Shown here: piece after piece, positions 56,287 to 64,000 of the stretch | Layout of the letters: every line of letters starts with the position of its first letter | Numbering within the stretch: the stretch's first letter is position 1 | Origin: Rhizobium lusitanum | GTDB taxonomy: Bacteria; Pseudomonadota; Alphaproteobacteria; Rhizobiales; Rhizobiaceae | Reading direction: 5' to 3' | Length of the DNA stretch: 64,000 bases | Assembly (NCBI RefSeq): GCF_014189535.1 | Contig: NZ_CP050308.1 | Location: 2,083,501-2,147,500 of the forward strand | Notes under the pieces: generated by a model | The model's database searches: none | Told to the model about the DNA's origin: nothing | What the model saw: only the letters and a program-made list of their open reading frames with translations | Translations under genes and position numbers: made by a program

Positions 56287-56835
56287 TCAAAGGACGCGAA
56301 CTGTCGTGCCCTTCCGCAAAAAGCCGATGATGCGTTGCATGTCCTTGAGGCTGACGGCGATACAGCCGGCGGTCGGCTCGTAGCCGGGCTTGATCAGATG
56401 GAAGAAGATGGCCGAGCCCCGGTGGCGCCGGCGCGAGCTTATGTTCCAGTCGAGCACCAGGCAGATGTCATAGAGCCCATCGCGCCGCCGCATCTGCTCA
56501 TGGCTCGGCTTGAACGGCGCCTTGACGAGCCTGTTGTAATTGGCGTCCTCCGGCTGGTCGCACCAGAGCATGTCCTTGTGGATACGCCGCATCGGCAAGG
56601 GAGTGCGCAGGAAGCGGACATGATCGCCGCGCGTGAAGCCGTACAGGAGCTTCATGGACGCAATCGGCGTAGCCCCATCCCCCTCGCGCTTCAGCACGCT
56701 ACGACCGGACCGGCCGATTGCCGCCGGCACCGTCAGCGGCCCAAGCTGCACCAGCGCCCGCGTCGGCTTTCCCGGTGCGGGGCGCACAACGATTGTAGAA
56801 GCGGCCCGCCTACCGCCTACCCTTGTTTTTTCCAT
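56287..56835 (-). CDS. L,D-transpeptidase family protein (YkuD-like)
   Basis: About 182 residues. The C-terminal IFFHLIKPGYEPTAGCIAVSLKDM carries the catalytic His and Cys of the L,D-transpeptidase/carboxypeptidase fold. N-terminal KRRRSTIVVRPAPGKPTRALVQLG-like start; no signal peptide is evident. The ATG at 56835 is used, with a GTG at 56844 as alternative. It would cross-link or trim peptidoglycan if exported. Divergent from the CenR-like gene. Confidence 0.8.
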   Translation of the reverse strand: MEKTRVGGRRAASTIVVRPAPGKPTRALVQLGPLTVPAAIGRSGRSVLKREGDGATPIASMKLLYGFTRGDHVRFLRTPLPMRRIHKDMLWCDQPEDANYNRLVKAPFKPSHEQMRRRDGLYDICLVLDWNISSRRRHRGSAIFFHLIKPGYEPTAGCIAVSLKDMQRIIGFLRKGTTVRVL

Positions 56836-56983
56836 TTTTCTCACATGTTTTTGCTTTGCACGTGATTTGATTTGAAATCATAGCAGTTTCAACTGGACGA
56901 CCAAGCCTGAGCCGCCTCCCGACTTGCTAAAAACGCAATTTGGCGTAGGACTTGGGAGGCAAACGAACGAGGACCGGAACGGC

Positions 56984-57667
56984 ATGACCGCACGCACCAT
57001 TCTACTGGTGGATGATGATAACGACCTGCGCGAGATGTTGGTCGAGCAATTGTCGCTTTACGAGGAATTCACGGTTCTGCAGGAAGTGAACGCCGGCAAG
57101 GGCGTGCAGGCTGCGCGCGCCGCCCCCGTCGATCTCCTGATCATGGATGTCGGCCTGCCGGATATGGATGGCCGCGAAGCCGTGAAGCTCCTGCGCAAGG
57201 GTGGCTTCAAGTCACCGATCATCATGCTGACCGGTCACGACACCGATTCCGACACTATCCTCGGCCTCGAAGCCGGCGCCAACGATTACGTCACAAAGCC
57301 GTTCCGCTTCGCCGTGCTGCTCGCCCGCATCCGCGCGCAGCTTCGTCAGCATGAGCAGAGCGAGGACGCGACCTTCACCGTCGGCCGTTATCTCTTCAAG
57401 CCGAGCCAGAAGCTCCTGACCACGGAAGACGGCCAAAAGATCCGCCTGACGGAAAAGGAAGCGGCGATCATCCGCTATCTCTACCGCGCCGACCAGAAGG
57501 TCGTCACCCGCGACATCCTTCTCGAAGAGGTCTGGGGCTATAATTCCGGCGTCACCACCCACACGCTCGAAACCCACGTCTATCGCCTGCGCCAGAAGAT
57601 CGAGCGCGATCCTTCCAATGCCGAAATTCTGGTAACGGAAAACGGCGGCTACAAGATTATTCCATAG
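56984..57667 (+). CDS. OmpR-type response regulator resembling CenR
   Basis: 227 residues. Receiver domain: acidic pocket VDDDNDL, phospho-acceptor Asp in LIMDVGLPDMDGREA, switch Thr in MLTGH and Lys in TKPFRFAVLL. C-terminal winged helix with LTEKEAAIIRYLYRADQKVVTRDILLEEVWGYNSGVTTHTLETHVYRLRQKIE. The RAQLRQHEQSEDATF linker recalls alphaproteobacterial CenR, an essential cell-envelope regulator; this is from memory, not search. GAGGA precedes the ATG at 56984. No kinase gene is adjacent. Confidence 0.85.
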   Translation: MTARTILLVDDDNDLREMLVEQLSLYEEFTVLQEVNAGKGVQAARAAPVDLLIMDVGLPDMDGREAVKLLRKGGFKSPIIMLTGHDTDSDTILGLEAGANDYVTKPFRFAVLLARIRAQLRQHEQSEDATFTVGRYLFKPSQKLLTTEDGQKIRLTEKEAAIIRYLYRADQKVVTRDILLEEVWGYNSGVTTHTLETHVYRLRQKIERDPSNAEILVTENGGYKIIP

Positions 57668-57676
57668 GCGATCCAT

Positions 57677-58132
57677 ATGGCGCTCACCGACGATATCCGC
57701 CTGCTGTCGCAACTGCCGCTATTTCACGGCATGGGCGAAGAGCCGTTGCGGCTGATCGCCTTCGGTGCCGATCGTCGTCACGTCACGCCGGGCCAGACCC
57801 TGTTTAGGGAAAAGTCGCCGGCCGAATGCGCCTATGTGGTCATCCACGGCAGTTTCGAGCTCAGCACCGTCGATGCCGCCGGACAGTCAAAGGTCGAAGC
57901 CACCGTGCAGGCCGGCACCATGCTGTCCGAGCTGGCGCTGGTGACGCTGGTGGAACGTAAATATACCGCCGTGGCGTTGGAAGATTCCGATGTCATCCGT
58001 ATCACACGGGCGCTGTTTCACCGGCTGATCGAGGAATATCCCGACGCCGGCCTGCTGATCCAGAATCGCATCCGAGAAAGTTTCGCTGCCCTCGCCAGGC
58101 AAACGGCAGCGCTGCTCGGGCGCTTTTCCTGA
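57677..58132 (+). CDS. Cyclic nucleotide-binding domain protein
   Basis: 151 residues, a lone CNB domain: LFREKSPAECAYVVIHGSFELST, then GTMLSELALV near the phosphate-binding cassette, without a DNA-binding domain. It probably binds a ligand and partners another protein. It starts 9 nt after the response regulator, so the two are likely one transcript; a shared role is inferred. Confidence 0.82.
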   Translation: MALTDDIRLLSQLPLFHGMGEEPLRLIAFGADRRHVTPGQTLFREKSPAECAYVVIHGSFELSTVDAAGQSKVEATVQAGTMLSELALVTLVERKYTAVALEDSDVIRITRALFHRLIEEYPDAGLLIQNRIRESFAALARQTAALLGRFS

Positions 58133-58162
58133 GACTCGGGCCTTGGCGGCTGCCGAGGCCGA

Positions 58163-58343
58163 CCCTCGTGGTTCGAGGCTCCGGCCCCTTCGACAGGCTC
58201 AGGAGCCTGCGCACCTCACCATGAGGGCGGGGCGAGCTACATGCTCATCATCAGGGCCGATGGTCTCGCCCAGCCGCGAGATTCTCACCACCTCATCCTG
58301 AGGAGCGGAAGCCGAAGGCTGGAGCCTCGAAGGATCGAGGTGG
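58163..58343. repeat. Palindromic intergenic element, copy B
   Basis: About 181 bp. The left end CCTCGTGGTTCGAGGCTCC and the shared CGCACCTCACCATGAGGGC match copy A at 27470. The right end GGAGCCTCGAAGGATCGAGG is its imperfect inverted partner. Between convergent genes (CNB and xthA), like copy A. Probably a mobile or bidirectional 3'-end element. Confidence 0.7.
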
Positions 58344-58353
58344 CCCCAATGTC

Positions 58354-59157
58354 TCAAAGATTGAAATGCGCGGTCACCGGCACATGGTCGGACGGGCGAT
58401 CCCAGCCTCGGGCGGCCTTCAGGATATCGATGCGCTGTAGCAGCGGGCCGAGATCGGATGAGGACCAGATGTGGTCGAGACGACGGCCGCGATCGGCCGC
58501 TTCCCAATCCTTGGCGCGATAGCTCCACCACGTATAGAGCTTCTCGCTCTCCGGCACATTCTGGCGCATCAGATCGAGCCAGGCGCCGCGCTTCATCACT
58601 TCGATGAGCCCATCGGTCTCGACAGGCGTATGGCTGACGATCTTCAAAAGCTGCTTGTGCGACCAGACGTCGTGCTCGAACGGCGCGATGTTGAGGTCAC
58701 CGACGAGGATGGCGGAGGTGTTCTGCTCGGCATTGGCATGCAGGTGCTTCATCTCCTCGATGAAATCGAGCTTGTGGCCGAACTTCGGATTGATCGTCCG
58801 GTCCGGCTCATCGCCGCCGGCAGGAACATAGAAATTATGCACACGGATGCGCCGGCCGCCGCGCTCGAAGATCGCCGAGATATGCCTGCTGTCGCCAACA
58901 TTGCAATAATCCTGCCGATGATCCTCGGTCAGCGGAATGCGCGAGGCTATGGCGACGCCATGATAGCCCTTCTGGCCGTGAATGATGATGTGCTCGTAGC
59001 CGAGCGCTCTCAGCGGCGCATAGGGAAAGAGCTCATTCACAACCTTGGTCTCTTGCAGGCAGAGAATATCGGGCTGGGACTGCATCAGGAACTGCTCGAC
59101 GATCGGCATGCGCAGCCGCACCGAATTGATGTTCCAGGTCGCTATCGAAAATCCCAT
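58354..59157 (-). CDS. xthA: Exodeoxyribonuclease III
   Basis: 267 residues of the exonuclease-endonuclease-phosphatase family. Catalytic residues are in LQETKV (Glu), GDLNIAPFEHDVW (Asp, Asn) and SDHVPVTAHF (Asp-His). It removes 3' blocked ends and incises abasic sites in base excision repair. The ATG at 59157 is used. Confidence 0.95.
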   Translation of the reverse strand: MGFSIATWNINSVRLRMPIVEQFLMQSQPDILCLQETKVVNELFPYAPLRALGYEHIIIHGQKGYHGVAIASRIPLTEDHRQDYCNVGDSRHISAIFERGGRRIRVHNFYVPAGGDEPDRTINPKFGHKLDFIEEMKHLHANAEQNTSAILVGDLNIAPFEHDVWSHKQLLKIVSHTPVETDGLIEVMKRGAWLDLMRQNVPESEKLYTWWSYRAKDWEAADRGRRLDHIWSSSDLGPLLQRIDILKAARGWDRPSDHVPVTAHFNL

Positions 59158-59262
59158 GCCCAAAGCCCTTATCCTCTAGTCAGGATAAGGCTTTAGACCG
59201 GCTTTGAGCGAAAGGAAAGCGCCATTCGGCGCTTCCCCTGTTGCCAAGGATGGAGACGGCAA

Positions 59263-59907
59263 TCAGCGCGTATAGTCGATGCGGAAGACGCTATCGTCGA
59301 AGGCAACATTGGGCTTCACATTGTTGATGATGACGTCTGTTGTCTTGCCCTGAGGGTCGATCACCGTCCACTGGCGCAGGTCGAAGGTCTTTGAATCGAA
59401 GAGCATGGCGATGGTCGAATCACCGAAGACGGTACGGTTGCCGAGCGTGATCTTGGTGAGATCCGACTGCGACTCGACACCGCGCACCATGTCGGCGGAA
59501 AGGTCGATCTTGTTGGCGAGCAGCAAGCTCAGCGGCGTCTTCGACAGCTGATACATGTTCTTCGTCCGCGTCTGGTCGTTGATGACCTGGACGTTGTTGC
59601 CGTCACAGATGACGCGCATGCGCGATGGCGGATCGTAGTTGAAGCGCATCTTGCCGGGACGCTGGATGAAAAAGCTGCCGCTCACCTGGTCGCCGCGCGG
59701 CCCGATTTGCAGGAAGCCGCCCTTCATGGACTTGATCGACGAGAAATGATCGGCGATCTGCTGCGCCAAGCCGGGATTGAGGGATGCAGTCTGCGCGAAG
59801 ACGGCGACAGGCGCCATGCTTGCCGCCCCCGCAGCCACGACAGCGCCAAGGAAATGGCGGCGGGTCAAGGTCAGGCGGGACGAGGGCAGCGCATCGGTCT
59901 TTTTCAT
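59263..59907 (-). CDS. lolA: Outer-membrane lipoprotein carrier protein LolA
   Basis: 214 residues. N-terminal TRRHFLGAVVAAGA resembles a twin-arginine signal, cut near FAQ (about residue 38). The mature part has the LolA blocks KSMKGGFLQIGPRG, GKMRFNYDPPSRMRVICDGNNV and LTKITLGNRTVFGDSTIAMLF. It carries lipoproteins across the periplasm to the outer membrane. The ATG at 59907 has AAGGAG upstream; a longer start exists at 59922. It lies 137 nt after ftsK on the same strand. Confidence 0.92.
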   Translation of the reverse strand: MKKTDALPSSRLTLTRRHFLGAVVAAGAASMAPVAVFAQTASLNPGLAQQIADHFSSIKSMKGGFLQIGPRGDQVSGSFFIQRPGKMRFNYDPPSRMRVICDGNNVQVINDQTRTKNMYQLSKTPLSLLLANKIDLSADMVRGVESQSDLTKITLGNRTVFGDSTIAMLFDSKTFDLRQWTVIDPQGKTTDVIINNVKPNVAFDDSVFRIDYTR

Positions 59908-60044
59908 CGAATTCTCCTTCATGCTTTGTCCATGGCGCGCAAAATCGGCGTCTTCATGGCGCGACGGCCCATGCTCGATTATGGGCCGCGATCAAATTTC
60001 CCTGAACATAGCCGGGATATACGACGTGAAAAGGGCCTGTGGCC

Positions 60045-62711
60045 TCAGCGATCCAGAATATCCGCCTTGGTAGGAACGAGGATTTCGCGCTTGCCGGCAT
60101 GGTTGGCCGGGCCAATCACGCCTTCTTCCTCCATGCGCTCAATCAGCGAGGCAGCACGGTTATAGCCGATGCCGAGGCGGCGCTGGATGTAGGAGGTCGA
60201 GGCCTTGCCGTCGCTAAGAACGATCGCAACCGCCTGATCGTAAGGGTCGTCCGAATCGGCAAGATTGGCCGTGCCCGCCGGGCCGTGACCATCCTCGTCG
60301 TCCTCATCATCGGCGGTGATCGCGTCGAGATATTGCGGTGAGCCTTGCGTCTTCAGATAGGAGACGATGTCCTCCACCTCGCCATCGGCAACGAACGGGC
60401 CGTGGACGCGCTGGATGCGCCCGCCGCCTGCCATATAGAGCATGTCGCCCATGCCGAGGAGTTGTTCAGCGCCCTGCTCGCCAAGGATAGTGCGGCTGTC
60501 GATCTTCGAGGTCACCTGGAAGGAAATACGCGTCGGGAAGTTCGCTTTGATCGTGCCGGTGATGACGTCAACGGAGGGACGCTGTGTCGCCATGATCACA
60601 TGGATGCCGGCCGCACGCGCCATCTGCGCCAGGCGCTGCACCGCGCCTTCGATGTCCTTGCCCGCCACCATCATCAGGTCGGCCATTTCGTCGATGATGA
60701 CGACGATATAAGGCATGGGCTTTAGGTCGAATTCTTCGGTCTCGTAGATCGCCTCGCCCGTCTGGCGATCGAAACCGGTCTGGACGGTGCGACTGATCGC
60801 TTCGCCCTTGGCGACGGCCTGCTCGACGCGGGTGTTGAAGCCATCGATGTTGCGCACGCCGATCTTCGACATCTTCTTGTAGCGCTCTTCCATCTCGCGG
60901 ACGGTCCATTTCAGCGCGACGACGGCCTTCTTCGGATCGGTGACGACTGGCGAGAGCAGATGCGGAATGCCGTCATAAACGGAAAGTTCCAGCATCTTCG
61001 GGTCGATCATGATCAGGCGGCACTGTTCCGGTGACAACCGGTAGAGCAGCGACAGGATCATCGTATTGATGGCGACGGATTTGCCCGAGCCGGTGGTGCC
61101 GGCAACGAGCAGATGTGGCATCTTGGCAAGATCGGCAATGACAGGCTCACCGCCGATGGTCTTGCCGAGCGCCATGGCAAGCTTGGCCTTGGATGTTTCA
61201 AAATCGCGGCTGGCGATGAGTTCGCGCAGATAGACGGTTTCGCGCGTTGAATTCGGCAGTTCGATGCCGATGGCGTTGCGGCCGGGAACGACGGCGACGC
61301 GGGCGGCGATCGCGCTCATCGAACGGGCGATATCGTCGGCAAGGCCGATGACACGCGAGGATTTGATGCCCGGAGCGGGTTCCAGCTCATAAAGGGTGAC
61401 CACCGGGCCGGGGCGGACATGGATGATCTCACCCTTGACGCCGAAGTCCTCGAGCACGCCTTCCAGCATGCGGGCATTCTGCTCCAGCGCATCGGAGGAC
61501 AAGGTCGCGTCCCGCACGATGGTCTTCGGCTCGGCAAGCAGGTGCACGGCCGGAAGCTGGAAGCCGTAAGAGCGGATGAAGGAGGTCTGCGCCTCGCGCT
61601 CGGCACGCGCGCCGGGCTTCGGTCGCGGGGCGGCGGGAATGACGCGGGGGCCGGCCGGAGCACCGGAAGCTTTCGACGAAGCGGCGCGCAGTGCCCACTC
61701 GTCTTCCTCGTCATCCGGCAGGATACCGGCCGGACGTGGCGGATCGCGCTCGTAGGACGCATCCTCGTCATCGTCGTCGTCACCCATGCTGATCGACGGC
61801 GGGGATACCACGCGGCGCTGAGCCGAGCCGCCGTCCAGCGACGGTTCGACACGCTCGCCCCGGACAACCGGAGTCTTGGCACGAGCCGGCTCGTTCAGCG
61901 TGCCGAATTCGTCATCGTTGAAGTCGTAGGGCGCGTCGAAGGCATGATCACGCCGCTTGCGCGGACCCATGCCGAACAGGCGCCGAAGGCGGGCATGCGC
62001 ATTATACCAGGAATGCATGAGGGCGCCGAAGGCCATGAAGCCGCCACGGTCGTCATCCTCGTCGTCATCGCCGACGCTGCGGGCGCGGCTCTGCGTTTCC
62101 TCGTAGTCCTCATCACTCTCCTCGTCTTCCGGCAGGCTACGGCCGACCAGGCCAGCGGCAAACAGCATGAGCCAGGCAGCTGGGATCGCGAGGACTGTAC
62201 CAAACACAGTGGCAAAGACGCCGCTCGGATAGGTGCCTATGAAAAGAGCGGGAAAACGCAGAAGAATATCGCCAATGACGCCGCCAATACCATTGGGGAT
62301 CGGCCAGGTCGGAGGGGCAGGGAAACAGGCGATGGAACCGGCGGCAATGATGGAGCCACCGACCCACGCACCGAGCCGGGCCGGTAGCCGATGGATCTTG
62401 CGGTTGGAAATAAGCGCGAAAGCCCAGGCAACGATGGGCAACAGCACGACGACGCAGGCAAGGCCGAGCGCCTGCATCAGAATGTCGGCGAAGGCAGCAC
62501 CCGGAAAGCCCAATATGTTCGTCGGCGCATTGCTTGTGGCGTAGGAATAGCTGGGATCCATGACGTTCCAGGTCGCCAGGGCGGCGACCGCGAGCGCCAG
62601 CAGGAACAGCAGCGCGAAGCCGATAAGGCCCCTCACCTGCCGCCAAACCACGCCCGAAAGCGAGAAACGGTCGGGGGAACCGCCTAGCGCTGCCGAATTG
62701 CTTCTGCCCAT
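60045..62711 (-). CDS. ftsK: DNA translocase FtsK
   Basis: 888 residues. Four N-terminal membrane helices (about residues 20-190), an acidic/Pro-rich linker, then the alpha/beta motor with Walker [11 protein letters not shown] and Walker [13 protein letters not shown], and the gamma winged helix with the DNA-binding [30 protein letters not shown] near the end. It coordinates septation and chromosome dimer resolution (KOPS/dif). The start [12 protein letters not shown] at 62711 is used. Confidence 0.96.
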   Translation of the reverse strand: MGRSNSAALGGSPDRFSLSGVVWRQVRGLIGFALLFLLALAVAALATWNVMDPSYSYATSNAPTNILGFPGAAFADILMQALGLACVVVLLPIVAWAFALISNRKIHRLPARLGAWVGGSIIAAGSIACFPAPPTWPIPNGIGGVIGDILLRFPALFIGTYPSGVFATVFGTVLAIPAAWLMLFAAGLVGRSLPEDEESDEDYEETQSRARSVGDDDEDDDRGGFMAFGALMHSWYNAHARLRRLFGMGPRKRRDHAFDAPYDFNDDEFGTLNEPARAKTPVVRGERVEPSLDGGSAQRRVVSPPSISMGDDDDDEDASYERDPPRPAGILPDDEEDEWALRAASSKASGAPAGPRVIPAAPRPKPGARAEREAQTSFIRSYGFQLPAVHLLAEPKTIVRDATLSSDALEQNARMLEGVLEDFGVKGEIIHVRPGPVVTLYELEPAPGIKSSRVIGLADDIARSMSAIAARVAVVPGRNAIGIELPNSTRETVYLRELIASRDFETSKAKLAMALGKTIGGEPVIADLAKMPHLLVAGTTGSGKSVAINTMILSLLYRLSPEQCRLIMIDPKMLELSVYDGIPHLLSPVVTDPKKAVVALKWTVREMEERYKKMSKIGVRNIDGFNTRVEQAVAKGEAISRTVQTGFDRQTGEAIYETEEFDLKPMPYIVVIIDEMADLMMVAGKDIEGAVQRLAQMARAAGIHVIMATQRPSVDVITGTIKANFPTRISFQVTSKIDSRTILGEQGAEQLLGMGDMLYMAGGGRIQRVHGPFVADGEVEDIVSYLKTQGSPQYLDAITADDEDDEDGHGPAGTANLADSDDPYDQAVAIVLSDGKASTSYIQRRLGIGYNRAASLIERMEEEGVIGPANHAGKREILVPTKADILDR

Positions 62712-62880
62712 GATATCCAGCCCGTTCGTTGTCGAAGGCACGCGCGAATCGGCGTCATGCCACTCACCCAGTACGTCACCTCTACCTAATCAGAGGAGAG
62801 TTAATGGCATGTTAACCATGCAGGCGCAGGCGGGCTTATCAACGAATTTATGGCTGTCTGGCGAACGGGCTGACCGGCAT

Positions 62881-62908
62881 AAAAAAGGCCCGAACCAAGG
62901 TCCGGGCC
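62881..62908 (-). terminator. Intrinsic terminator downstream of amtB
   Basis: On the minus strand, GGCCCGG and CGGGCC pair around ACCTTGGTT, followed by TTTTTTATG. It lies after the inner hairpin at 62955-62984 and before ftsK. Confidence 0.85.
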
Positions 62909-62954
62909 AAGAGCGGCTTACTTTTGATGAAATAGGCCGCGACGGGATATTCAG

Positions 62955-62984
62955 CAGCGCCGGGGGAACTTTGCCCCGGCGCTG
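62955..62984 (-). terminator. Strong hairpin 12 nt after amtB
   Basis: CAGCGCCGGGG and CCCCGGCGCTG form a perfect 11-bp stem with an 8-nt loop. There is no T-run, so it may be a transcript-end stabiliser ahead of the 62881 terminator. Confidence 0.65.
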
Positions 62985-62995
62985 CAAGCCTGTGA

Positions 62996-64000
62996 TTAGG
63001 AGTTGTGGTAGGCAGCTTCGCCGTGGGACGCGAGGTCGAGACCTTCGCGTTCGGCTTCCGGTGCCACACGCAGGCCGATGATAACATCGACGACCTTGTA
63101 GAGAATGGCCGAACCGATACCGCACCACAGGATGGTAGTGACGACTGCGGTGACCTGAACCATGAACTGGCTGCTCATGGTGACACCTTCTGCATAGCCG
63201 ATGCCGCCGAGCGATGCGCTGGCGAAAATACCGGTCGCCAGAGCGCCGAAAATACCACCGACGCAGTGTACGCCGAAAACGTCGGCCGTATCGTCGTAGC
63301 CGAACTTGTTCTTCACCACGGAGACGAAGAAGTAGCATAGCGGGGAGACGATCAGGCCCATGACGATCGCGCCCATCGGGCCGGCGATACCGGCGGCAGG
63401 CGTGATGGCGACGAGACCGGCAACCATACCCGAAGCGCCGCCGAGCATGGAGGCCTTGCCGCGGGTGAAGGTTTCAACAACCGACCAGGAGATGATGGCG
63501 GCTGCCGTCGCGACAAAGGTGTTGACGGTGGCGAGCATCGCGCCGCCGGAAGCTTCGAGGTTCGAACCGGCGTTGAAGCCGAACCAACCAACCCAGAGCA
63601 TGGAAGCACCGACCATGGTCAGCGTCATGGAATGCGGAGCCATCATGTCCTTGCCGAAGCCGACGCGCTTGCCGACCATGATGGCACCGACGATACCGGC
63701 GATACCGGCATTGATGTGAACGACCGTGCCGCCTGCGAAATCAAGCGCGCCCATCTTGAAGAGGAAGCCGTTTGAATCCCAGACCATGTGCGCGATCGGG
63801 AAGTAGACGAAGGTCGCCCAGAGTGCGCAGAAGAGAACCGATGCGCCAAACTTGATGCGCTCGGCGAAAGCGCCGATGATCAGGGCAGGCGTAATGGCCG
63901 CGAAGGTCATCTGGAACAGCATGAAGATGAATTCCGGAATGACGACGCCCTTGGAGAAGGTAGCCGCCGTCGTCGACGTCGAAACGCCGGACAGGAACAT
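62996..64000 (-). CDS. amtB: Ammonium transporter AmtB, 3' part (5' end outside window)
   Basis: At least 334 residues, open to the window edge. The pore His pair is visible in GGTVVHINAGIAG and DVFGVHCVGG, with the Phe-gate block GWFGFNAGSN and several membrane helices. It conducts NH4+/NH3 and is normally gated by GlnK, whose gene would lie upstream. The N-terminal part, including the start, is not seen. Confidence 0.95.
   Translation of the reverse strand: MFLSGVSTSTTAATFSKGVVIPEFIFMLFQMTFAAITPALIIGAFAERIKFGASVLFCALWATFVYFPIAHMVWDSNGFLFKMGALDFAGGTVVHINAGIAGIVGAIMVGKRVGFGKDMMAPHSMTLTMVGASMLWVGWFGFNAGSNLEASGGAMLATVNTFVATAAAIISWSVVETFTRGKASMLGGASGMVAGLVAITPAAGIAGPMGAIVMGLIVSPLCYFFVSVVKNKFGYDDTADVFGVHCVGGIFGALATGIFASASLGGIGYAEGVTMSSQFMVQVTAVVTTILWCGIGSAILYKVVDVIIGLRVAPEAEREGLDLASHGEAAYHNS

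Noticed and set aside
57677..58132. Full CRP/FNR regulator
   Set aside because: Only the CNB domain is present (151 residues); no helix-turn-helix follows before the stop.

Overview
The window looks like a chromosomal segment of a Rhizobium-type alphaproteobacterium (Rhizobiaceae). The grounds are high GC content, the rhizobial forms of many genes (DUF2794, DUF2585, IalB family, Omp25/RopB-type porin, YbhL-type Bax inhibitor with a structured leader, long-tailed ribosomal protein L19), and the gene neighbourhoods argG/rlmN/ialB, acnA/ccmABCDG, dapF-mtaB-ftsY-yciB, ffh-chorismate mutase-rpsP-rimM-trmD and amtB-ftsK-lolA-xthA. I saw no prophage, insertion sequence, CRISPR array, rRNA or complete tRNA. 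The species assignment is inference.

Layout. 1-4.3 kb: 3' end of a TetM/OtrA-like ribosomal protection factor, a frameshifted M3 peptidase (dcp type), and a LysE exporter divergent from a MarR regulator. 4.8-13.7 kb: argG, a ParDE-type toxin-antitoxin pair, an SDR oxidoreductase, a second LysE exporter, rlmN, ialB, a pterin dehydratase, a low-molecular-weight phosphatase, thpR and a GDSL arylesterase. 13.8-19.6 kb: a YbbA/YbbP-like ABC pair, a Bax inhibitor-1 gene behind a structured leader, a GNAT acetyltransferase and an outer-membrane protein. 19.6-27.5 kb: DUF2794, DUF1223, acnA, and the ccmABCDG cytochrome c maturation operon, with a 278-bp long-inverted-repeat element between ccmA and ccmB. 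27.5-32.7 kb (minus strand): dapF, mtaB, ftsY, yciB and DUF2585, tightly packed. Here ftsY is split into three reading-frame segments by two copies of a palindromic repeat, and mtaB carries a one-base deletion.

33-38.8 kb is an accessory block: a DUF393/saccharopine dehydrogenase-DUF4166 pair, a pentapeptide-repeat protein, an SRPBCC protein, an MBL hydrolase and an unrecognised protein. 38.9-42.9 kb holds a candidate terminated small RNA or leader, then ffh, chorismate mutase, rpsP, rimM and trmD. 43-47.9 kb is a second accessory block that separates trmD from rplS. 48.2-55.1 kb: rplS, an amino-acid ABC system lacking an ATPase gene, leuC, an EamA exporter with a divergent MarR regulator and two matching operators, and an acyltransferase. 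55.3-64 kb: aldo/keto reductase, L,D-transpeptidase, an OmpR-type regulator resembling CenR, a cyclic-nucleotide-binding protein, xthA, lolA, ftsK and the 3' part of amtB.

Most of the window is ordinary conserved chromosome. The most unusual signal is ftsY: an essential gene whose acidic N-terminal region holds two inverted palindromic repeats, with the frame changing at each one and returning to the original after the second. Next in interest are the long-inverted-repeat elements, a probable small RNA before ffh, and one-base deletions in dcp and mtaB at the same octamer, which must first be cleared of sequencing error.
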